A stretch of DNA of 62,867 nt from Phycisphaerales bacterium (GTDB taxonomy: Bacteria; Planctomycetota; Phycisphaerae; Phycisphaerales; SM1A02): NCBI GenBank assembly GCA_009691805.1, contig SIAK01000011.1, positions 1 through 62,867 on the forward strand. The letters run 5' to 3'. Position 1 is the first letter of the stretch; every line of letters starts with the position of its first letter. The translations under genes and the position numbers were made by a program. The notes under the pieces are model-generated. The model did no database searches, was not told the origin of the DNA, and was given only the letters and a program-made list of their open reading frames with translations. Below are positions 1 through 9,602 of this stretch, in pieces.

Positions 1-2
1 AA

Positions 3-974
3 GAGTTCGGCACATCAACCGCGCGGATGAAGGTGAGTCCAGTCGCTCGTCGCATCGCCGAGGACGCGGGCATCGATGTCACGAAGGTTGTCGGGACAGG
101 TCCCGCAGGTCGCGTGATCAAACGTGATGTTGAAATGGCTGTCGCGCAAGCAACTGCCAACCGCGCGTCGTCGAGTGTTGCGGCGGGAGCATCGGCGACG
201 ATTCATGCCGCAACGCCACTGAGTGTCTCCACCAATGCGGCGCCAACCTCCTCCGCGCCACTCGCGCTCACGTTGCGAGGACGCGATGTTGCGCTCTCAA
301 ACATGCGTCAGGTGATTGCGCGTCGACTCGTCGAAAGCAAGACCACGATTCCGCACTACCAAGTGACGATGAAGTTCGATATGGACGCATTGCTCGCGAT
401 GCGCAAGAGCTTCAACGAGAAGCTCGCAGCCAGCGGCATCAAACTTTCGGTGAACGACTTCCTCGTTCGCGCGTGCGCACTCGCGATGGCAGAGCATCCA
501 TACTTCAACGCGAGCTTCGCAGGCGATTCGATTCGCATCCACGAGCAAGTGAACATCGGCGTTGCGATCTCCTTGCCGCAAGAGCGCGGCGGCGGGCTCG
601 TTGTCGGTGTCATCACTGACGCTGATCACAAGAGCCTGCGTCAACTTTCAAGTGACGCACGAAACCTCGCAGAAAAAGCGCGGACAAAGGGACTCTCGAT
701 GCAAGAGATGTCCGACGCAACCTTCACAATCTCCAACCTCGGCATGTTCGGCGTCGAGCATTTCACAGCGATCATCAACCCACCAAACTCCGCCATTCTC
801 GCGTGCGGCGCAGCGATTGAACAACCAGTCGTGCGCAAGGGCGTGCTCTGCGTAGGCACCGAAATGCAAGTCACGCTCTCCCTCGATCACCGCGTGATCG
901 ACGGCGCAATGGCTGCGGAATATCTGCGCACGCTCAAAGAGTTCATTGAAGAACCCGAGACGCTCGTCGTCTGA
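3..974 (+). CDS. Dihydrolipoamide acyltransferase (E2) of a 2-oxoacid dehydrogenase complex, 5' end cut by the window
   Basis: This is the acyltransferase core of a 2-oxoacid dehydrogenase complex, which moves an acyl group from lipoate to CoA. The frame is open to the left edge, so the lipoyl domain lies outside the window. The first 40 visible residues form a peripheral subunit-binding domain (SPVARRIAEDAGID, then VVGTGPAGRVIKRDV). An Ala/Ser/Thr-rich linker follows, then the catalytic domain, ending near 887-904 with the active-site motif DHRVIDG. The first visible ATG, at 27, falls inside the binding domain and is not the start. Pyruvate dehydrogenase E2 is most likely, but branched-chain or 2-oxoglutarate E2 cannot be excluded. 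It converges on the next gene with 8 bases between the stops. Confidence 0.93.
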   Translation, partial: EFGTSTARMKVSPVARRIAEDAGIDVTKVVGTGPAGRVIKRDVEMAVAQATANRASSSVAAGASATIHAATPLSVSTNAAPTSSAPLALTLRGRDVALSNMRQVIARRLVESKTTIPHYQVTMKFDMDALLAMRKSFNEKLAASGIKLSVNDFLVRACALAMAEHPYFNASFAGDSIRIHEQVNIGVAISLPQERGGGLVVGVITDADHKSLRQLSSDARNLAEKARTKGLSMQEMSDATFTISNLGMFGVEHFTAIINPPNSAILACGAAIEQPVVRKGVLCVGTEMQVTLSLDHRVIDGAMAAEYLRTLKEFIEEPETLVV

Positions 975-982
975 TCGCTCGT

Positions 983-2212
983 TTAGCTTGTGGCGATCCA
1001 CGCGACGAGACTTGGTGCTGCGGTGGACGCGGCCGCGGCGAGTCCGAGGGCGATGGTTGTTGCCAACGCGAGCACGAGTACACCTTCGCTCATCAAGAAC
1101 AGCGCGACGCGCCCGCGGGATGCTCCCATCCGCTGCATGACGCGGAGTTCATCGGCGCGGAGTTTGATGCCAAGAGCGAATGCGAGCGCGACGACGAGCA
1201 GCGTGGCGAGCAACGACGCGAGAGCGACAGCATCGAGTAATCGTTCAACGCCGTAGATGCGTTCGCTCACGCGAGCGCTGATTTCGAACGGACGCACAAG
1301 GCGTGGCCGAGTTCCCGCAGCATCCGAGCGGCGCGCTTCATCAAATCGTCCGAGCAAGATCGCTTGCGACTTCGCGTCCTTCGGGATCACGATGGCCGCG
1401 GACATTGGTGCCTGCGCAAGATCGCCGTGAAAATGGAAGTCTTTCACGCGCGCCGTGCTGGGTTCGTTTTCGATGCGAAGCGCTTCACCTGCGATGAGTG
1501 TGCCGTCGGGATTCGTACCAATCACCGCACCGGTGGCGCGATCGCTCTCCTTGGGCGCTCGGTGAAAGTGACCGACGCCGCGAATCGTCCACGCGGTTGC
1601 GAGGTCGACAAAGATCGCCGCATCATCAGGCGTCGCGTTGGTCGAGAAGATGCCTGTCACTTCGAGTTCGATCGGAAAGATTCCCGCGAGGGAGGTGAGC
1701 GCGCCTGGATCGGTGAATATCTTGTCGCCGACACGAAGCCCAAGCGCGCGCGCCGCCGTACTTCCGAGCACACACTGACCAACGGAAGCGTGCAGTACTC
1801 CCTCATGCAGTCCCAGTTTTCGAAACGCGAAGTAGTCCAGCGTCGTGCCAACAACGGGCGTGTCCCGCGCGCTCAATCCGAGTGCGAGCGGAATTGCAAC
1901 GGCAAGGTCATCCGCTTCCACGAGCGCGAGATCAGCCATCGTTCCCGAACGCGGATTTGCATTCTGCGCAGAGAACCAGAGTGCAGAGAACACAAGGTCG
2001 AAGTCGCTGTTTGCGCTCCCGAGAAGAAGCGGAGTTTCCTGTGCGCGCGCGTCGAGTTCGTGCGTTGCTGCCGTGACTGTTGCGCGTGTGGCAAGCGGAA
2101 CCGCGATTGCGAAGGCGAGTGCGAGGACGAGCAACAAATTGCGGCGCCATGCGAATCGCAATGCGCGCGTCGCGAGAAAACAAGCATGTTCAAGCGCGCG
2201 CAGGGACTGCAT
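983..2212 (-). CDS. ABC transporter permease, FtsX/LolC-like
   Basis: This is a membrane subunit of a MacB/LolCDE-type ABC transporter. An N-terminal membrane segment (about residues 20-40) is followed by a roughly 250-residue extracytoplasmic domain and then hydrophobic segments near the C-terminus, including one rich in Leu and Val followed by LRADELRVMQRMGASRG, typical of FtsX permeases. At 409 residues it is standard for the family. The start overlaps the stop of the ATPase gene as TGATG; a TTG 3 bases upstream is a possible alternative. It is co-transcribed with the ATPase. The pair's position opposite a zinc-type binding protein suggests metal-linked transport or export, which is inference only. 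Confidence 0.85.
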   Translation of the reverse strand: MQSLRALEHACFLATRALRFAWRRNLLLVLALAFAIAVPLATRATVTAATHELDARAQETPLLLGSANSDFDLVFSALWFSAQNANPRSGTMADLALVEADDLAVAIPLALGLSARDTPVVGTTLDYFAFRKLGLHEGVLHASVGQCVLGSTAARALGLRVGDKIFTDPGALTSLAGIFPIELEVTGIFSTNATPDDAAIFVDLATAWTIRGVGHFHRAPKESDRATGAVIGTNPDGTLIAGEALRIENEPSTARVKDFHFHGDLAQAPMSAAIVIPKDAKSQAILLGRFDEARRSDAAGTRPRLVRPFEISARVSERIYGVERLLDAVALASLLATLLVVALAFALGIKLRADELRVMQRMGASRGRVALFLMSEGVLVLALATTIALGLAAAASTAAPSLVAWIATS

Positions 2213-2904
2213 CAATGCGCGCCTTCTTTCGCCGCCAGTGGATTTGTGATCGTGCGCGCAAACTCGAAGTGATCGATGATCGATTCATCGTGCGTGGCGA
2301 TCACAAGTGCGGCGTTGGCGCCTTTGGCGACATCAATCAACAATGCGGCGATGTCATGCTTGAGCGCCGGATCGAGGTTCCCCGTGGGCTCATCCGCGAG
2401 GATGAGGCGTGCGCCCGTCACGAGAGCGCGCGCGATCGCCGTGCGTTGCCGTTCGCCGTGCGAGAGTTGCGATGGAAGTCGCGCGGTCTTCGTATGCAGC
2501 CCGACGGCGCCGAGCATTGTCTCTGCGCGATCGCGTGCGTTGTCGTCAAGGTTGAGCGCGCTGTGCAGGCGAAACGGGAGCAGCACATTTTCAAGCACGG
2601 TGAGTGATTCGACAAGACCAAACTCTTGGAAGACCAATCCTGTGTGCTGAATGCGGAACGCTCGACGTTGGGCAGCAGTGCGCGTGCTGATCGAATCACC
2701 GTCGAACGAGACATCGCCCTCTGTCGGCAGCAGTTCGCCCGAGAGCAGCCCGAGCAACGTGCTCTTGCCTGAACCGGAGACTCCGCGCACTGCGAGTGAT
2801 TGACCCGCTCGCAGTTGCATCGGATCGACGCGCAGCACGAAGCCACTCGCGCGTGTGAACACCAGCGGCGTGGTTGAAAGCAGGATGGTCGGTGACGGAG
2901 TCAA
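2212..2904 (-). CDS. ABC transporter ATP-binding protein, LolD/MacB type
   Basis: This is the ATP-hydrolysing subunit of the pair with the downstream FtsX-like permease. Visible motifs are Walker A (GVSGSGKST), the Q-loop region (LVFQEFGLVESLTVLENV), the ABC signature LSHGERQR and Walker B with its following sequence (LILADEPTGNLD), all typical of the LolD/MacB/FtsE subfamily. Length is 230 residues. The start is a TTG at 2904; the frame closes 12 bases further upstream, and the first ATG (2820) would remove core beta strands. It is divergent from the zinc-type binding-protein gene, with only 30 bases between start codons, so the two promoters must overlap or interleave. Confidence 0.92.
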   Translation of the reverse strand: MTPSPTILLSTTPLVFTRASGFVLRVDPMQLRAGQSLAVRGVSGSGKSTLLGLLSGELLPTEGDVSFDGDSISTRTAAQRRAFRIQHTGLVFQEFGLVESLTVLENVLLPFRLHSALNLDDNARDRAETMLGAVGLHTKTARLPSQLSHGERQRTAIARALVTGARLILADEPTGNLDPALKHDIAALLIDVAKGANAALVIATHDESIIDHFEFARTITNPLAAKEGAH

Positions 2905-2922
2905 CAGTGCACTTTATCGGCG

Positions 2923-2928
2923 TACACT
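2923..2928 (+). promoter_or_regulatory. -10-like box TACACT six bases before a start codon
   Basis: TACACT is followed by six bases and then the ATG of the zinc-type binding-protein gene at 2935. There is no Shine-Dalgarno sequence. The spacing predicts transcription starting at or next to the ATG, giving a leaderless mRNA. The same 6-base arrangement occurs before the genes at 14007 and 22047. Confidence 0.45.
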
Positions 2929-2934
2929 CGCAGA

Positions 2935-3903
2935 ATGCTCCTCTTGGAACACAGGAATTCGCGCGCTGCATTGGCACTTCTGCTGTGCGGTCTTGGACAA
3001 ATCGTCGCGATGCTCGGTTGTGGTGAAGCTGCGCAACCGTCGTCGAGCGCGCATGCTGCGAAGGAACGCGCGATTGTTGTGTTCGCGCCGAATCCACCAC
3101 TCGCGTGGCTTGTGCGGGAACTCGGTGGCGATCGCGTGGAACTGCTGACCCCATGGAGTGCGTCTTCAGGCGATCCTGCGGATTGGAAACCATCAGACGC
3201 AGAGGTTCGACTCTTGCAGGGCGCGGACTGCATTGTTCTCAATGGCGCAGACTATGAGCCTTGGGCGACGACGGCTGCGCTGCCGCGTTCTGTGCTGCTT
3301 GATTCAACCGCGTCGCTCGCGAGCGAACTCATCAAGCAAGATGACGGCACGCATTCGCACGGCCCTCGCGGCGCGCATGCACACACGGGATTTGCGTCCA
3401 CGACTTGGCTCTCGCCGTCGATGTTCTCCGCGCAAGCGCAGCGCATCGCGGCACGGTTGACGAAACTTCTACCGTCGTCTGCGCCGAACATCGCCGCGCA
3501 ACTCGCGCGCGTGGAAGCAAGAGTTCGCGCGCTGGATGAAGAGCAGAAGGCACTCGCCGTGCAAGCGCCAGTTTGGCTTGCGTCGCATCCTGTTTATCAA
3601 TACTTGGGTGCGAGTTCAGGCGCAACGATTGACGCGATGCATTGGGAACCGAATGAGTTGCCATCGGACGCGCAATGGAATGTGTTCACTGCGATGCGTG
3701 CGACTCACGCGGCGGCTTGGCTGCCGATGCTGTGGGAAGGCGAACCTGATGCATTGGTGCGGGCGCGATTGAAGTCTCTCGGAGTCACTGTCGTTGTGTA
3801 TCCGCCGCTCGGAAGTGGCGAGTCTGACTTCCTCGCGTCGTGCGCAGAGTCCGCTGCTCGGCTTCGCGCGGCAGTCGCGGAGTCAACGGCTCAAACAAAG
3901 TAG
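2935..3903 (+). CDS. Zinc/manganese ABC transporter substrate-binding lipoprotein (TroA/ZnuA family)
   Basis: This is a periplasmic metal-binding protein of the ZnuA/TroA class. The N-terminus is a signal peptide with a probable lipobox around residue 29 (AMLGCGE). The family pattern is clear: a WKPSDAEVRLLQGAD segment, a His-rich loop (THSHGPRGAHAH), TTWLSP, ASHPVYQYLG and HWEPNELPSD. The His usually found just before the WxPS segment is not present, so the site may have a different first ligand, as in the DPAxWxPS-type subfamily. No ZnuB/ZnuC partner lies beside it; the neighbouring transporter is the divergent FtsX/LolD-type pair. The stop at 3903 is 10 bases before the next start. Confidence 0.85.
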   Translation: MLLLEHRNSRAALALLLCGLGQIVAMLGCGEAAQPSSSAHAAKERAIVVFAPNPPLAWLVRELGGDRVELLTPWSASSGDPADWKPSDAEVRLLQGADCIVLNGADYEPWATTAALPRSVLLDSTASLASELIKQDDGTHSHGPRGAHAHTGFASTTWLSPSMFSAQAQRIAARLTKLLPSSAPNIAAQLARVEARVRALDEEQKALAVQAPVWLASHPVYQYLGASSGATIDAMHWEPNELPSDAQWNVFTAMRATHAAAWLPMLWEGEPDALVRARLKSLGVTVVVYPPLGSGESDFLASCAESAARLRAAVAESTAQTK

Positions 3904-3913
3904 GATCTCCTTT

Positions 3914-5509
3914 ATGCACTTTGTACAAACGTGGTGTTCAGCAATCCTTCTCTCGTTCTCAGTGTTCGCAGCGCAGAGTGCACCGCCGGTTGCGCCTGCC
4001 CCACGCGCGCCAAAGGTAAAGCAAGCGACGAGGGAAGCCCCCACAGACGCCGCCAAGCAAGCGACGAAGCAAACGACAAAGCCAGCCGCAGCGAAGCAAG
4101 TGCGGCCCGCGGGGATTTGGTACGGCGCATCGGACGCACCGAAGAAACACGCAGGGGCATTGCGGATTGCCGCGTACAACGTCGAGAACCTCTTCGATCC
4201 GAACGATGATCCGGCGCTGTCAGGTCAGTACGACGACATCAACGAGATCACCAGTCCCGCGCGTTGCGAAGCGCTCGCTGCGGCGATTCGCAAGTTGGAC
4301 GCCGACGTTCTGTGTCTTGAAGAGGTCGAATCGAAGTCCGCACTCGAGTGGTTTCGCGACAAGTATCTGAGTGACCTTGGTTATGACTACATCGCAAGCG
4401 AGGAAGTCGGTTACTACCGAGGCGTGGAACAGTCGGTGCTCTCGCGTGTACCAATTGAAAAGGTGACGACGTGGACCGCTGAGAAGATTGATGACATGAT
4501 CGCAATGTGTACGCCTGAGCGTGCTGCGAAACTGCAAGGCGAGTGGGCGATGCCCGACGCAGGCGCAAAGCCCATCCAGTACTTTCAGCGCTCACCACTC
4601 ATGGTGGATTTGCGCACGACGGATGGATACGCATTCGCAGTGATGGTCGTGCACTACAAGGCTGGTGCGTTCGATCATCAACGTGAACTTGAGGCGCTGC
4701 AGACGGAAGTGTTTGTCGCCGAGCGATTGAAAGCGGATCCACAACTGAATCTCGCGATTCTCGGCGACTTCAACGGCACACCGAATGACATGAACGTCAA
4801 AGTGCTTCGCACGAGTGCGCTTGGATTACGCAGCGGATACGACTGGCGCGCGCAGAAGGATGGGCCGCGTGAGCTTTACACGACGCACGCCTCGAGCCGT
4901 TCGATTGACTATCTCCTCATGACGCCAGCGATGGCGGAGGATGTCGTCCCCGATTCGTACTTCGTCCTCGGAACGCTGCACGCGCCGAGCGATTGGGACT
5001 ACAAGAAGGCGAAAGAGATTCCGCCGCCGGTTGGATACGCGAGCGATCACTATCCGATTTCGATCGAGATTCTTCCGACCAAGGAACCCGATCATCATGT
5101 GCTTCCGACAGTCGTACCGCCCTCGAGTCTTGTGCCCGTGGTGCGCGCGCCAACCGGTGCGCCGAAGGACAACACCGCGACCAACGGTGTTGTCCCAAAG
5201 CCGATCGGTTTTGAAAATGGAGCACCGACAGGTGATCAGTATCTCGCCGACGCATTGAAGAACGCAGGATGGAGCTACGAACTTCCGCAGCCCAAGAGCA
5301 AGACCGCGAAGTGGGGGAACTTCAACAAGGTATCGACGTGGTGGCCCGGCTACTGGGTGAATGCGAAGACGAGCGCGACCAGCGCGACGCAGCCTGTGGA
5401 GAGCGATGCATTCAAGGGCGATGGTCTTCCGAAGCCAGCGTGGAAAAACGGCGGCAGTCCGAAGGAACCGTCATGGATCGAGTGGCTGTGTTCGACTGGT
5501 CACGACTGA
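3914..5509 (+). CDS. Secreted endonuclease/exonuclease/phosphatase-family protein
   Basis: This is a metal-dependent phosphoesterase of the DNase I-like fold, exported by a signal peptide (residues 1-22). A Pro/Ala/Lys-rich linker (residues 25-65) follows. Family motifs are in order: AAYNVENLFDP (start of the fold), LCLEEVES (catalytic Glu), ILGDFNGTPND, RSIDYLLMT, and the terminal ASDHYPISIEI (catalytic Asp-His). After the catalytic domain comes a region of about 150 residues, Pro-rich at first and ending with several Trp-containing segments, that I do not recognise. The start is the first ATG with a plausible signal peptide; the longer open frame upstream overlaps the preceding gene. The substrate is unknown. 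Confidence 0.85.
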   Translation: MHFVQTWCSAILLSFSVFAAQSAPPVAPAPRAPKVKQATREAPTDAAKQATKQTTKPAAAKQVRPAGIWYGASDAPKKHAGALRIAAYNVENLFDPNDDPALSGQYDDINEITSPARCEALAAAIRKLDADVLCLEEVESKSALEWFRDKYLSDLGYDYIASEEVGYYRGVEQSVLSRVPIEKVTTWTAEKIDDMIAMCTPERAAKLQGEWAMPDAGAKPIQYFQRSPLMVDLRTTDGYAFAVMVVHYKAGAFDHQRELEALQTEVFVAERLKADPQLNLAILGDFNGTPNDMNVKVLRTSALGLRSGYDWRAQKDGPRELYTTHASSRSIDYLLMTPAMAEDVVPDSYFVLGTLHAPSDWDYKKAKEIPPPVGYASDHYPISIEILPTKEPDHHVLPTVVPPSSLVPVVRAPTGAPKDNTATNGVVPKPIGFENGAPTGDQYLADALKNAGWSYELPQPKSKTAKWGNFNKVSTWWPGYWVNAKTSATSATQPVESDAFKGDGLPKPAWKNGGSPKEPSWIEWLCSTGHD

Positions 5510-5515
5510 GCGTGT

Positions 5516-6718
5516 TCACATGCCAAGCAATCGCATGACCTCGGTGACGTCTTTGTCACCGCGCCCGGAAACGTTGATGACGAGATGCTCGTCTTTGCGC
5601 ATCTTCGCTGCGATCAACAGTGCGGCGTGCACGGCGTGCGAAGTTTCGAGTGCTGGAATGATGCCTTCGAGTTTCGCGAGCGTTTGAAACGCAGAGAGCG
5701 CTTCCGCATCGGTTGCCGCGACGTATTCGACGCGCTGCGTGTCCTTCCAGAAACTGTGCTCAGGACCAACGCCTGGGTAATCCAGTCCGGCTGAACAGCT
5801 GTGCACATCAGCAGTCTGTCCGCACGCGTCTTGCAGCACGTAGCTCATCGATCCATGAAGGACGCCAGGGCTTCCGTACGAAAGTGCAGCGGCGTGATCG
5901 CCCGTTGCATTCGATCGACCACCCGCTTCGACTCCGACAAGTCGTACTGCGGTGTCGGCGATAAACGGCGCAAAGATCCCCGCAGCGTTGGAACCACCAC
6001 CGACGCACGCGACGATGCAATCCGGCAACCGGCCGATCGATTGCATCGATTGTGCTTTGCACTCGCGACCGATGACGCTTTGAAAATCGCGCACGATCAT
6101 CGGGAATGGATGCGGGCCAACGACGGATCCGATGATGTAATGCGTCGCACCCACCGACCCCATCCAATCGCGTAAGGCTTCATTTGTCGCGTCTTTCAGC
6201 GTCTTCGATCCAGAATCGACCTCGCGTACCTCTGCGCCCATGAGTCGCATGCGGAAGACATTCATCTTCTGTCGACGGACATCTTCGCTGCCCATGTACA
6301 CGCAACATTGCAATCCAAAGTGCGCGCATGCAGTTGCGGTTGCGACGCCATGTTGACCAGCGCCTGTCTCCGCAATGATGCGCGTCTTCCCCATGCGTTT
6401 GGCGAGGAGTGCCTGCCCAATCGTGTTGTTGATTTTGTGCGCGCCCGTGTGCGCGAGATCTTCACGCTTGAGCCAAATGCGCGCGCCGCCAGCGTGCGCG
6501 GTCAGTCGATCCGCGCGCGTGAATTGTGTTGGTCGACCAACGAACTGATGGAGAAGCCCGTCCACTTCCGCGACGAACGCAGGATCGCGTCGCGCCTCTG
6601 CGTAGGCTGCGGTGAGTTCATCGAGCGCCGCCATGAGCGTCTCAGGTACATAGCGACCACCAAACGCGCCGAAGCGACCGCGTGCGTCAGGTACGGAGAG
6701 TAAATCAGGAGTGGTCAT
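5516..6718 (-). CDS. trpB: Tryptophan synthase beta chain
   Basis: TrpB condenses indole and serine to tryptophan with PLP. The 400-residue length is standard. It begins with a typical [16 protein letters not shown] block, carries the PLP lysine at about residue 95 in [15 protein letters not shown], and has the Gly-rich phosphate-binding segment [10 protein letters not shown]. The start ATG overlaps the stop of pssA as ATGA, so the two are translationally coupled. No trpA or other tryptophan gene is in the window, so the gene is separated from its usual alpha-subunit partner here. It converges on the endonuclease-like gene with six bases between the stops. Confidence 0.97.
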   Translation of the reverse strand: MTTPDLLSVPDARGRFGAFGGRYVPETLMAALDELTAAYAEARRDPAFVAEVDGLLHQFVGRPTQFTRADRLTAHAGGARIWLKREDLAHTGAHKINNTIGQALLAKRMGKTRIIAETGAGQHGVATATACAHFGLQCCVYMGSEDVRRQKMNVFRMRLMGAEVREVDSGSKTLKDATNEALRDWMGSVGATHYIIGSVVGPHPFPMIVRDFQSVIGRECKAQSMQSIGRLPDCIVACVGGGSNAAGIFAPFIADTAVRLVGVEAGGRSNATGDHAAALSYGSPGVLHGSMSYVLQDACGQTADVHSCSAGLDYPGVGPEHSFWKDTQRVEYVAATDAEALSAFQTLAKLEGIIPALETSHAVHAALLIAAKMRKDEHLVINVSGRGDKDVTEVMRLLGM

Positions 6719-7659
6719 CGGAAAGATTGTGTGGAGTTCGCGGCTGTGCGTCGTCGCCAGAGCCAAAGTGCAGGACCGCTGAGCGCATACGCGACGAACC
6801 CTGCGGCGAGAACTTCTTGCGGCCACCAGATGAGGAAAGTGACAGGGAGCACGATCTTCACAAGGCTCGCAAATCCTCGGCGCGCGCGCAGCACTTGATT
6901 CGCGAAGTGCACATACGGAAGCGAAGAGATCATCCCGATGCCGACAATCAACGCGACGAGCGGAATGCCGAGTGCGGCGACGCGCGCGAATCCCAAATGC
7001 GCTTCGACACCGGGTCGTGTGAACAAGAGATGTTCGTGGAGCAAGACGAGTGCTGCAATCGTTCCGCCCGCACCAGGCGAAGGAAGCCCTTTGAAGTACA
7101 TGTGATCTTCGTTCTTGGGCGACTTGTTCTCGACATTGAACCGCGCGAGCCGAAGCGCCGCGCAGCAGAGATAAAACGCCGCGATCGCCCAAAGCAGTTT
7201 CGCGTAAGAAGAGTCTGCGGGCCCAAGAATCGAGAGTCCTCCGACAGCGCCCGCGTGCGTTCCCCACTCCGGACCGTAGTAGTCGCTGACCAGTCGAAGC
7301 ATCATGAATGCGGGTGCAACGCCGAACGTCACGACATCGGCGAGGCTGTCGAGCTGCGCACCAAGATCACTCGTCGATCGAGTGAGCCGCGCAACGCTGC
7401 CATCAAGTGCATCAAAGAGCATTCCTAAAAAGATGAGTGCGCCAGCGACGGTGAGGCTGTACCAATCAAAGAACGATGTCGTTTCAGAGGGCTTTGAAGC
7501 GTAGTAAATCGCTGCGAATCCACAGATGAGATTTCCTAACGTCATCAATGTCGGAAGCGCGCTCGCAGCGCGTCGCCGTCGCCGCTTCCGCAAACCACTT
7601 GGGTCCAGAAGCGCGGCATCCGCGGGCGCAGTCGAACTAGGGAGAGGATCTTGGTGCAT
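6715..7659 (-). CDS. pssA: CDP-diacylglycerol-serine O-phosphatidyltransferase
   Basis: This membrane enzyme makes phosphatidylserine from CDP-diacylglycerol and serine, the precursor of phosphatidylethanolamine. The CDP-alcohol phosphotransferase signature lies at residues 86-108 (DGSVAR, eight residues, G, then AQLDSLAD). A basic stretch (RKRRRRR) precedes the first membrane helix, and several more helices follow. Length is 314 residues. The ATG at 7659 lies 23 bases inside the end of the upstream lipoprotein gene, and the stop overlaps trpB. No phosphatidylserine decarboxylase gene is present nearby. Confidence 0.92.
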   Translation of the reverse strand: MHQDPLPSSTAPADAALLDPSGLRKRRRRRAASALPTLMTLGNLICGFAAIYYASKPSETTSFFDWYSLTVAGALIFLGMLFDALDGSVARLTRSTSDLGAQLDSLADVVTFGVAPAFMMLRLVSDYYGPEWGTHAGAVGGLSILGPADSSYAKLLWAIAAFYLCCAALRLARFNVENKSPKNEDHMYFKGLPSPGAGGTIAALVLLHEHLLFTRPGVEAHLGFARVAALGIPLVALIVGIGMISSLPYVHFANQVLRARRGFASLVKIVLPVTFLIWWPQEVLAAGFVAYALSGPALWLWRRRTAANSTQSFR

Positions 7660-8506
7660 CAGGTGCAGTTGGTTCGAGCGGCGGAACAGTCGCTGCGTCG
7701 CGCAGCGGTTGAGGCAGAGTATCGGCGAAGCGGGGGATGAATACGAGGACCTCGCGACGATCGGGAAACGCCCTGTTGTTGAGCAGTACATCCGCAGGCG
7801 TGGGCAGCGGTGCAGCATCAGGGCCAGTGTCGGGCGAGAGTGAGAGCGCTGGATTTGCGAACAAGACAAGCGCTTCATTGCGTTGCAATGCAAGCGTGCG
7901 TGGAGCGGCGAGCAATCTGCCGCGCACACTCGCGTCTTCGCCGCGGCGGGTCGGCAGACCGGCCAGCGTGGGCGAGTCGACGAGCGCACGAAACTCGAGT
8001 GTGGCTGCGGATCCATCGAGTGTTGGAAGTGTCCATCCTCGGAACTCGAGTTCGTAGAGCCTCGCGAAACCAGAGACTGCGCGACCATCGATCGAAATCA
8101 AACGCTCAGCGCTGACCGTGGTCGTCGCGACGGATTTCCACGAGGACACGTGACCAAACCACACGCGTTCGAGTGCGGGTGTTCCACCCCACTCATGAAG
8201 GAGCGCGTCGAGTTGCGCTTCGTCGAGCACGAACGCAAGGAAACCAAGCGTCCGTAGTGATTCCAGATTGCAGGGTCGAAGCATGCCAGAAACTTGCATC
8301 GATTCAATCGTCGTCTGCATCGGGCGTGGATTGTCACGGATAACCCAACGCATGCCTTCAATTCCGCTTGCGACGGGACGCTCTGCCTCCGTCGCATCCG
8401 AACTGCGCGAAGGCATTCCACGCTTGGGAGCGCAAGCAACTGCGCAACACATCGACACGATGCACAAGACCCAGATGCGAACGGTGCATGTGTGGAAGTG
8501 TTGCAT
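7637..8506 (-). CDS. Putative lipoprotein of unknown function
   Basis: A 289-residue protein with a hydrophobic signal segment ending in a probable lipobox (SMCCAVACAP, Cys near residue 25), so it is probably a lipoprotein. The mature part contains a middle section rich in beta-type sequence (VSAERLISIDGRAVSGFARL) and a Pro/Ala-rich C-terminus. I recognise no family. The ATG at 8506 is chosen because it leaves a normal signal peptide; a TTG at 8521 would overlap the upstream gene. It sits between the LOG-family gene and pssA in a five-gene minus-strand run. Confidence 0.7.
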   Translation of the reverse strand: MQHFHTCTVRIWVLCIVSMCCAVACAPKRGMPSRSSDATEAERPVASGIEGMRWVIRDNPRPMQTTIESMQVSGMLRPCNLESLRTLGFLAFVLDEAQLDALLHEWGGTPALERVWFGHVSSWKSVATTTVSAERLISIDGRAVSGFARLYELEFRGWTLPTLDGSAATLEFRALVDSPTLAGLPTRRGEDASVRGRLLAAPRTLALQRNEALVLFANPALSLSPDTGPDAAPLPTPADVLLNNRAFPDRREVLVFIPRFADTLPQPLRDAATVPPLEPTAPDAPRSSP

Positions 8507-8513
8507 GACTCGT

Positions 8514-9602
8514 TCACGCAAGAGGTGTCGGTGCAGGCGCGTTATTGATGTCGTTGAGGAAGCATCGCAAATGTCCCCAATGCTTTCGGTCGAAGCGGAA
8601 CGCGATGCGTGGAAGATCGAGATGTTCGTCTTCGCCAGGAAGCGCGCTCGTCATGCGGATACGCCCGCTCGCAACAAAGAGCGGCGCGTAGATCGACTCG
8701 AGTCGATCGAGTTCCTCGGCGGTGAGTTGCCATTGCAGGCGAAGTACAAGTTCATTGCCGACGTAGCGCATCGAGTGATAGCGCCGATAGAAGCGCTCGA
8801 CTTCATCGCTCGCTGCTTGAGCATCGTGATGAATCGAATAGAGCTTCGTGTCTTCAGGTGAAATCAGATGCTTCTCGCGGAGTTTCGCGATGATGCCCGA
8901 CTCCCATGAAGACCAGTAGCCGCCGTTCTCGTGTTCAAGGAGTACGATCGGCACAAGATTGGACTTGCCCGTTTGCACAAGCGTGAGTGCTTCGAAGAGC
9001 TCATCTTGCGTGCCGAATCCACCTGGAAATGCAGCGACCGCATCCGAGTGCGCCATGAACATGAGTTTGCGCGTGAAGAAGTAGCGAAAGTTCACGAGCT
9101 TCGGATCGCCTTCGATCAGATTGTTCGCTGCAGCCTCGAACGGCAAACGAATGCGAAGACCGAAGCACTTCTCAAGTTCAGGTCCCTCGTGTCCTGCCTT
9201 CATGATGCCGTCGCCCGCACCGGTGATCACCATCCAACCTGCAGCGCTGACGATGCGCGAGAACGCGCGACACATCGCGTAATCAGGATCTTGCTCCGGC
9301 GTACGCGCGCTGCCGAAGATCGAAATCTTCCGAGTGCCGCGATACGGATTGAAGATGCGATATGCGTGGCGCATCTCTTTCAAACTTGTGCGCACGAGTT
9401 TGAGTTGCCCCAAGTCAGCACCATCTGCAACGAGCTTGAGTCCAGTGAGGATCATTTCCGCGAGAAGTTCGCGCGCTTCTTCGTTGCCTGACACGTGCGC
9501 GATCGCGAGAAATCGGTCGACCTCCGCTTCGATTTGCGCGAGAGAAAGTCGTGGCGTGTTCGATGCACCTTCGAGTGGCTGTGAAGAGGGGGAATCAGTC
9601 AT
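8514..9602 (-). CDS. LOG family (lysine decarboxylase-like fold) protein, TIGR00730-related
   Basis: A 362-residue protein with the Rossmann-like fold of cytokinin riboside 5'-monophosphate phosphoribohydrolases (LOG proteins). Diagnostic elements are ISIFGSART (94-101), the ITGAGDGIMKAGHEG loop (126-140) and the nucleotide-binding PGGFGTxDE motif (193-201). An N-terminal helical extension of about 85 residues is longer than in plant LOG proteins and resembles the larger bacterial members. Its natural substrate is unknown. The ATG overlaps the stop of the AsmA-like gene as ATGA. Confidence 0.85.
   Translation of the reverse strand: MTDSPSSQPLEGASNTPRLSLAQIEAEVDRFLAIAHVSGNEEARELLAEMILTGLKLVADGADLGQLKLVRTSLKEMRHAYRIFNPYRGTRKISIFGSARTPEQDPDYAMCRAFSRIVSAAGWMVITGAGDGIMKAGHEGPELEKCFGLRIRLPFEAAANNLIEGDPKLVNFRYFFTRKLMFMAHSDAVAAFPGGFGTQDELFEALTLVQTGKSNLVPIVLLEHENGGYWSSWESGIIAKLREKHLISPEDTKLYSIHHDAQAASDEVERFYRRYHSMRYVGNELVLRLQWQLTAEELDRLESIYAPLFVASGRIRMTSALPGEDEHLDLPRIAFRFDRKHWGHLRCFLNDINNAPAPTPLA

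Noticed and set aside
2820-2904. First ATG at 2820 as the start of the ABC ATPase
   Set aside because: It would remove the first beta strands of the nucleotide-binding domain; the TTG at 2904 gives a normal length.
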